From assembly GCF_000247815.1 (NCBI RefSeq), contig NC_021677.1:43002864-43066863 (forward strand): 64,000 nucleotides of DNA, written 5' to 3'. Under the pieces are notes generated by a model. It saw only the letters and a list, made by a program, of their open reading frames with translations, did not search any database and was not told the origin of the DNA. Both the position numbers and the translations under genes were made by a program. Shown here piece after piece: positions 58,577 to 64,000 of the stretch (the first letter of the stretch is position 1; each line of letters begins with the position of its first letter). The stretch comes from Ficedula albicollis. Taxonomy: Eukaryota; Chordata; Aves; Passeriformes; Muscicapidae.

Positions 58577-59130
58577 TGTATTGGGTTTTTATGGCAGAGT
58601 TTTGGTATGGGGGGGATATATAGGTGTCTTCTCTGGGAAGCTGTCAGAAGCTTTCCCCATGTCTGACAGGGCCAATGCCAGCCAGCTCCAAGACTAGGAG
58701 CTGCTGCTGGCCAAGGCCAGCCATGTCAGTGGTAAAACCTCTTTGAAAACATTGTTCAAAAGGAGGGGAAACTGCTGGGCAGGAGCAATGGCAGTGAGAT
58801 AGAGCCTGTGGTGAAACCCATGGTGAGCCAGGCAGCAGGGAGGGGGTAGAGAGTTTGAGAGTAAAGTTAAGTCCTGGAAGAAGGGAGAGTCAAGGAGAAG
58901 GTGGTTTTAGGTGAGTAATTTCTCATCACTCTGATTTGATTGGTAATAAATTAAACTAATTTCCCTAAGTTGAGACTGTTTTGCTGGTGACAGCAACTCA
59001 TGAGTGTTCTCTCCCTGCCCTTATCTCAACTCATGAGCCTTTCATTTTATTTCTTCTCCTTGTCCTGTTGAATTGGAGATGTGATAGAAAGGCTTTGGTG
59101 AGTATCTGGTGTTCAGTGAGTTTCAAGCCA
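58577..59130 (+). mobile_element. Solo LTR of an endogenous retrovirus (songbird type)
   Basis: Begins tgtattgggtttttatggc and ends about ttcaagcca. It matches from memory the layout of a common passerine LTR: a 5' segment with gctgtcagaagctttcccca and gccaatgccagc, a central ggagcaatggcagtgag segment, then ttgattggtaataaattaaa with an AATAAA polyadenylation signal (58945-58950), and a 3' segment gttctctccctgcccttatc. No retroviral internal region is visible on either side, so it is a solo LTR. At about 554 bp it seems shorter than the family form, with an apparent internal loss after about 58830. Five-base flanks gtgca/ctgga are only weakly alike, so the target-site duplication is unproven. 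No protein is encoded. Confidence 0.82.
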
Positions 59131-61863
59131 CTGGAGCATGACTGCCACTTTAGCTTCTGCCAGCACAAGTTGTTGGCAATGTTACCCAGAGGGTTGAAAC
59201 CCCAGGGGAGATGCTGTGAGATGGATGGAAATATTTTCTCCTGGAAGAGCTCTGCTTTGGAGCAAGTTCCTTGTTCTTGTGCCCTACTAAAATCTGACTT
59301 GTTACTGCAGTCATTTCTTTATTGAGTGGATGTGACATTTTAGCAGCTGGTCATGTTTTTTTCTGAAGAGTGAGTTGCAGAGCAGCTCTTAGAAAGGTAA
59401 AGGCCTACTTTTAATCAGCCAGCTTCTGTAATACTGGGAGAGTGCAGCAGTTTATGCAGACTTGAAGCTTAAAATGCAGCACACAATATGCATTGGCTCC
59501 CTTCTCTGGGAAAATTGAAGCTGGTGTCAACATTCAGAGTGGTTCCTGTTTCTGACCTAGTGCAGAATCATATCTACAAGGCATAATTTCACAATACTTT
59601 CTAGGATATATGTTTATATTTTCAGAAAGCACTGTCAGAATATTTAATCCTAATTATAGTTGGAGTTCACACCATCACATAGGGCATATTTTTATGATGT
59701 GTATTTTAATCCATGAGAATAAATTAGCCATCTGAATGGTTTATTTGCTAGTGATCCAATAGACAGGTATCATCTTTTTAATTTGTTTTGCATTCTTTTC
59801 CCTAGGAGATGCCCCTTTTCAGCACGATGCTAATTTCTGTTTCTTTGCTTGCAGTATGATATTCCTAAATAAGTGGGGTTTAGCAGCCTCGTGGTTAGAG
59901 TTTCACCAGCTGTGTAATAACAATTGTTTTTTTGCAAATTGTGTGGCCTAAACACACCTGCATGTGTTTCTTGAATCATTTTACTGCCTGTAATTGACTG
60001 GCAGTGTATTGGTGCTATCCTAGGTAACAGGAAAAAAGACTGAATTGGGCACACTGTCCTAGGCACGGAATGGCACGGAAGGAAGCCTCCCTTTTAGGAC
60101 TGCTGAATACCACTGGTTACTGGGCTTGGCAGGTGTCAGAGATAAGAGCAACTAGATGTGCCACAGCATTCCCCAGATTTTGAGGAAATGGGTTTAGGGT
60201 GAGCTTAGTACAAGCCTCATCATGGTGATGATGATACTGTAAATCAGGATACCCTGCTTGATATTAATTAACTGTACTGCAATAACATCTGGAGGCCTCA
60301 CTGGATACCAGGGCTCCACTGGGCAGATAGCAGATATACTGTTTGATAAGCCTTTTGATAATGTGACTTCACATTATGAAAAGGCAAACTGGAGAGAGAG
60401 AAATTATAGTGGCTCTTTCAAGGTACAGCAGAGCAGCAGTAAAATAAAAAAACTTTTCTTTCAACCCTGTACTCTATCTAACTAATCTTGATTACCTCTG
60501 TGAGCGAGTTAAAATCTAAAAGTCTCAATCTGTACTAATGGTATCACCTTACATGAAATATGTAAGCTTCTGGTGCAAAATTAATTCCTAAGTGTAATTC
60601 TGCTGATATTATGTATTAATGTTACCTAAATTGCTTCAATGATATGTAAAGCTTTTATGTGATGCAGCGTACCTAGGCTGAAACAAACAAGCAGTTTCTA
60701 CATTTTATGTCTTTTCTTGGTGAGGATATCTTGTGTTTGTTGTTGTACATAATGAGTCACTCCTGACCCTCTAGAACTGTCACAGGCCCGAGCTTCTTGT
60801 CCATTTTTTTTCAGTTGTCTTCAGGGTAGTTTTATTTATAAAAGAAACTTTTATTAGACAAAAGGCAGAGATTGAAAGATGGAAAGATACAGGGAGAAAA
60901 GGAGATTAGGTAAAATTAGAGCAAGAGAATGGCAATTTCACATTCCACTGGTAACTATTTCTGTAATTTTGCAAAGGTGTGTGGACAAAAAAAAGTTCAA
61001 GACTGGGAGTAAGAGATACTTTAGTAGCAGTATATTGCTGTGCTACCATTTTTTGTAGTATGGGCCATTAAAGAAGTATCATGTTACTGTTTGTGTCCCA
61101 CATAAACATTCAACTGGCCAAAAATGAAGGGCAATTTGGAACATTAGTTAAACTCTTAACAAGGAAACTGGTATAAATTTTACTTTAGCCAAATAATGTA
61201 GTGTCTCTCCAACCAAAGAGCAGAGATCATCTTTCACAACAAGGAACACTCCCAGAGAGCACTCCTGAATTACACTGTTGATCATGGTGAGTAAGCCTCA
61301 AGTATGAGCCCCCATGGTAAGACTGTGTAATTTCTGTAAACTAAAGCTTAAAATTTCTGATGTTTCCACTTGAAAAAAAGAAGTATAAGTAAACTGAAGG
61401 AGTTTTAGGACCGTGGAGGAGTTTAAATGAAAGATTGCAAAACCTGCTTTTAAGCAAGAAACTCAGAGAGCTGAGTGGTTTTCTTTTATGCTTTTTAAAG
61501 CTAAGGAGAGAGTTTGCAGTCAAGGAAAGATGAAGCTGGAACCCTAAGTCTTTTGCTTTAGCATTTTTTTGCTCTGAGGGTGGACTAAAGGCAGCAACAT
61601 GGCTGTGGCAGATGTTTATCTAAGCTACCTTTCCTAAACTTGTAATGGAAAAGATTAGATTTTCATTAATTTTCCTAATTTCATTTTTTCATCACTTCTT
61701 AAAATGAACAAGAATCAGTAGCAACCTTCAAGAAAATTTTGGCTTGATCACATACCTACAAGTCATGATGCTAGATGGTGTTTCAGTGTAGGCTGTAACA
61801 GTTAAACAATAATGATCTGCTTTTCAGGAGGAGCTGAGCACAAGGTTATATTCATATTCCTGC
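59131..61863. other. Non-coding, possible conserved blocks at 59640-59770 and 60190-60720
   Basis: These two stretches are non-repetitive and rich in AT cores (gatattaattaactg near 60259, aaattaattcctaag near 60578). They resemble conserved non-coding elements in texture only. The small frame at 60258-60485 within the second block shows no recognisable domain. The remainder is unique AT-rich DNA. Confidence 0.4.
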
Positions 61864-62083
61864 ATTCAACGGCTCTTGATTCTATCCATGAATTTGGTAC
61901 TTTTTTTTTTTTCTTAAACATAATTGTCAGTCAAATGCTTTTCTTATAAATTTGTAGTTCTTTGAGTTATAAATATTCAACGGCTCTTGATTTTATCCAT
62001 GAATTTGGTACTTTTTTTTTTGCTTAAACATAATTGTCAGTCAAATGCTTGTCTTATAAATTTGTAGTTCTTTGAGTTATAAA
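61864..62083. repeat. Two-copy tandem duplication, about 111-bp unit
   Basis: Copies start attcaacggctcttgatt at 61864 and 61975 and end tagttctttgagttataaa. They differ by about three substitutions and by T-run length. Confidence 0.94.
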
Positions 62084-63207
62084 GAACTAGTGCTGAATCA
62101 TTGCTTCATGACTATACACAGTGTTTCAAGTGTACTACTTTTTGGAACCTTATATTATCTCCTCTTTTTCTTTTTGAGATGGCCTCAAAAAGGTCTGTGT
62201 ACTGTGTTCAAGAATTTGAGTCAAAGGTCCACCCTTAATTTATAATAGAGGTTTTCCTTTTGTACACTGTTCTTTTTCATTATAATTCTTGAATTCCACT
62301 TGCCTTTTTGACCGTGTTCAACACTAGGCCAATCTCATCAAAATAGCAACTGTAATGAATCCAAGCCTTCTTTCCTCAGCTGCAAATCACAAATGCTGCT
62401 CTAAAATATATTCTGTAGCTTAAAAAATAATCAATTCAGACAAGATATATGATCTCCTATAAAATTTTAGAGGAGAGTAGATTATAACAATTGTCCTTTT
62501 TAGCCTTATAAATTATGTATCCTGAGAACTGCTTCTTTTAAAAACCATGCCCCCAAAGGATAATAATTTCTATTTATTTTATCCTCTCTGTGTGTATGTG
62601 ATTCTTTCTGGTAAATAGGTTTTAACTGGCATTAAGTAGATCTGGTTGAGCACCTTAAAGAAGCAGTAACAGTATATAACAAAAAATTACCTACTGGTCC
62701 TTATAACAGCTCTTAAAAATCAATCAAAATTTGCTGACCTATGTGCTTTCTTTCCCCTTAAAAACATTTTTACCTAGTTTCAAGATAACTGTAAAGTGTT
62801 GGCACCCTGATCAAAAACTTCCAAGTCAGGTAAACTGTCAGTTCTCTCAGAGCACTTGCTATTTTTCTTGATTATTTGCCAGGGTGGGGATACTGATTCT
62901 TGGGTGTGCTTCCCCTGCCATCACTGTTTGGATAAAGGCAGACTTCAGTAACTGTCCCTTTATCCAGCCCTAGAGATTTTTACATATTGAATCCTGACTT
63001 ACCTCTCAGTGATATTAAAACCAGTACTAAATATAGCCAGCCAGAGAAGAGCAGAACTAGCTGCCTTATAGTCTGTGCTGAATACAGGTTCTAATACTTC
63101 CCCTTCCCAAATCCATTGACACATGTATGCCAGAGACAACTGTCCAGCCATGTCTTCAGTTCTAGCTGCAGCCCCCTAAGGGCCCCCTAAGGACAGTGCT
63201 GGTTTTA
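62084..63207. other. Non-coding, no recognisable feature
   Basis: Unique AT-rich DNA. A tiny direct repeat (ggccccctaagg context) lies at about 63172-63192. Confidence 0.6.
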
Positions 63208-63297
63208 AATACCTTTCTAATCAGCAGAGAACTTTCTGAGTTTTTGTTTTTTAATACCTTTCTAATCAGCAGAGAACTTTCTGAGTTTCTGTGTACA
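63208..63297. repeat. Two-copy tandem duplication, 45-bp unit
   Basis: aatacctttctaatcagcag begins both copies (63208 and 63253), ending in ctgagttt. I see one T/C difference near the end. Confidence 0.93.
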
Positions 63298-63764
63298 GTG
63301 AGAATTCACATAGGGTGATTTGCAGTTGTAGTAATAAATGTGTCCTCTGTGGAATATGCATCTATACCTTCTCCTGGATAACTCACAACATTTAGCACTG
63401 TTGTGCAAAGCCTCCCTAAACCACAGAGTGAGCGATCCTTCAGAGGGACTAACATTCAGAATCCTGTTTGAGGAAAAGCAAAAATAGAAAACAGCTAGGC
63501 AAACAAAACCCCAAAGGAAATCAAGCAAAGAAAGTCTTAAAGAATAAAGTGAAAAAAAAGAGGGAGAAATAAAAGTTCAATCTCTTTTTAAAAACATAGA
63601 TTGCAAGTGTGAGGAGCCTAAGCTGAAGCAAACCGTTCCAGGAAGAGCAGTTCTCAGGGTTATAGAAAAACAGAGTAATTTTCCTGAATTTAGAGGGCAG
63701 TGCATTTGTGTTTGTGTGTGTCATGTTTTTGGAGGGAGGGAAAGTTTACTAAACCTTCCTACGG
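63298..63764. other. Non-coding, no recognisable feature
   Basis: Unique DNA. Minus-strand open frames of 67-88 codons have no recognisable domain. Confidence 0.6.
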
Positions 63765-63894
63765 CATGAAATGACTTGTATTACTAAAAGAGCTTGTATC
63801 AATTTCAAATGAGAGCAGCAAAATCAGAACATGAAATGACTTGTATTACTAAAAGAGCTCGTATCAATTTCAAATGAGAGCAGCAAAATCAGCA
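63765..63894. repeat. Two-copy tandem duplication, 65-bp unit
   Basis: catgaaatgacttgtattac begins both copies (63765 and 63830). One T/C difference (agcttgt versus agctcgt). No spacer between copies. Confidence 0.94.
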
Positions 63895-64000
63895 GTGATC
63901 TGCAGGACAGAGTAACTCGGGGTATTGTCTGCCAGGTTTGGGCTGATGTCTAGCCTTGCTGGAACCAGCCAGAGTGGGAGGAGGATGCAGTACGTGCAGT

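Overview
The window looks like non-coding DNA from a bird, most likely a songbird (passerine). The evidence is: (i) three CR1 LINE fragments, at 26.2-27.2 kb and 47.1-47.5 kb (minus strand) and at 55.1-55.3 kb (plus strand), with CR1-type 3' ends and decayed reverse-transcriptase reading frames; (ii) a solo LTR at 58.6-59.1 kb of a type I associate with songbird genomes; (iii) AT-rich, CpG-poor background with low interspersed-repeat content. I recognise no protein-coding exon, tRNA, rRNA or known ncRNA. Every open frame longer than about 60 codons looks like chance, repeat-derived or homopolymer-derived sequence. The window is best read as a gene desert or the inside of a very large intron.

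Layout. 1-14 kb: unique AT-rich DNA with short tandem duplications at 6.7, 11.2 and 13.8 kb and a (CAAAA)n/poly-A tract at 14.0 kb. 14.1-17 kb: possible conserved non-coding blocks flanking a CpG-rich patch (14.87-15.31 kb) that carries a mosaic tandem repeat. 17-26 kb: unique DNA, two perfect small hairpins, a GC-rich patch and two tandem duplications. 26.2-27.2 kb: CR1. 27-34 kb: unique DNA with a possible hAT-like relic. 34.28-35.23 kb: (TA)n followed by 914 uninterrupted G. 35-43 kb: unique DNA with several possible conserved blocks. 43.07-43.51 kb: an intricate mosaic duplication. 44.14-44.53 kb: poly-A / 309 G / poly-A. 44.5-55 kb: unique DNA with an old CR1 and further tandem duplications. 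55-64 kb: CR1 3' end, solo LTR, possible conserved blocks and three more tandem duplications near the right edge.

Two things stand out. First, 14 independent local direct duplications (unit about 21-160 bp, mostly two copies, copies differing at roughly 1-4% of sites) lie in 64 kb of otherwise unique DNA. Three of them are ordered mosaics best explained by successive overlapping duplications. Second, two very long pure G runs on the same strand abut simple repeats. They are either extreme homopolymer expansions or, more probably, sequencing/assembly artefacts. I found no multi-gene system. Coordinates of repeat blocks were read by eye and may be off by a few bases.
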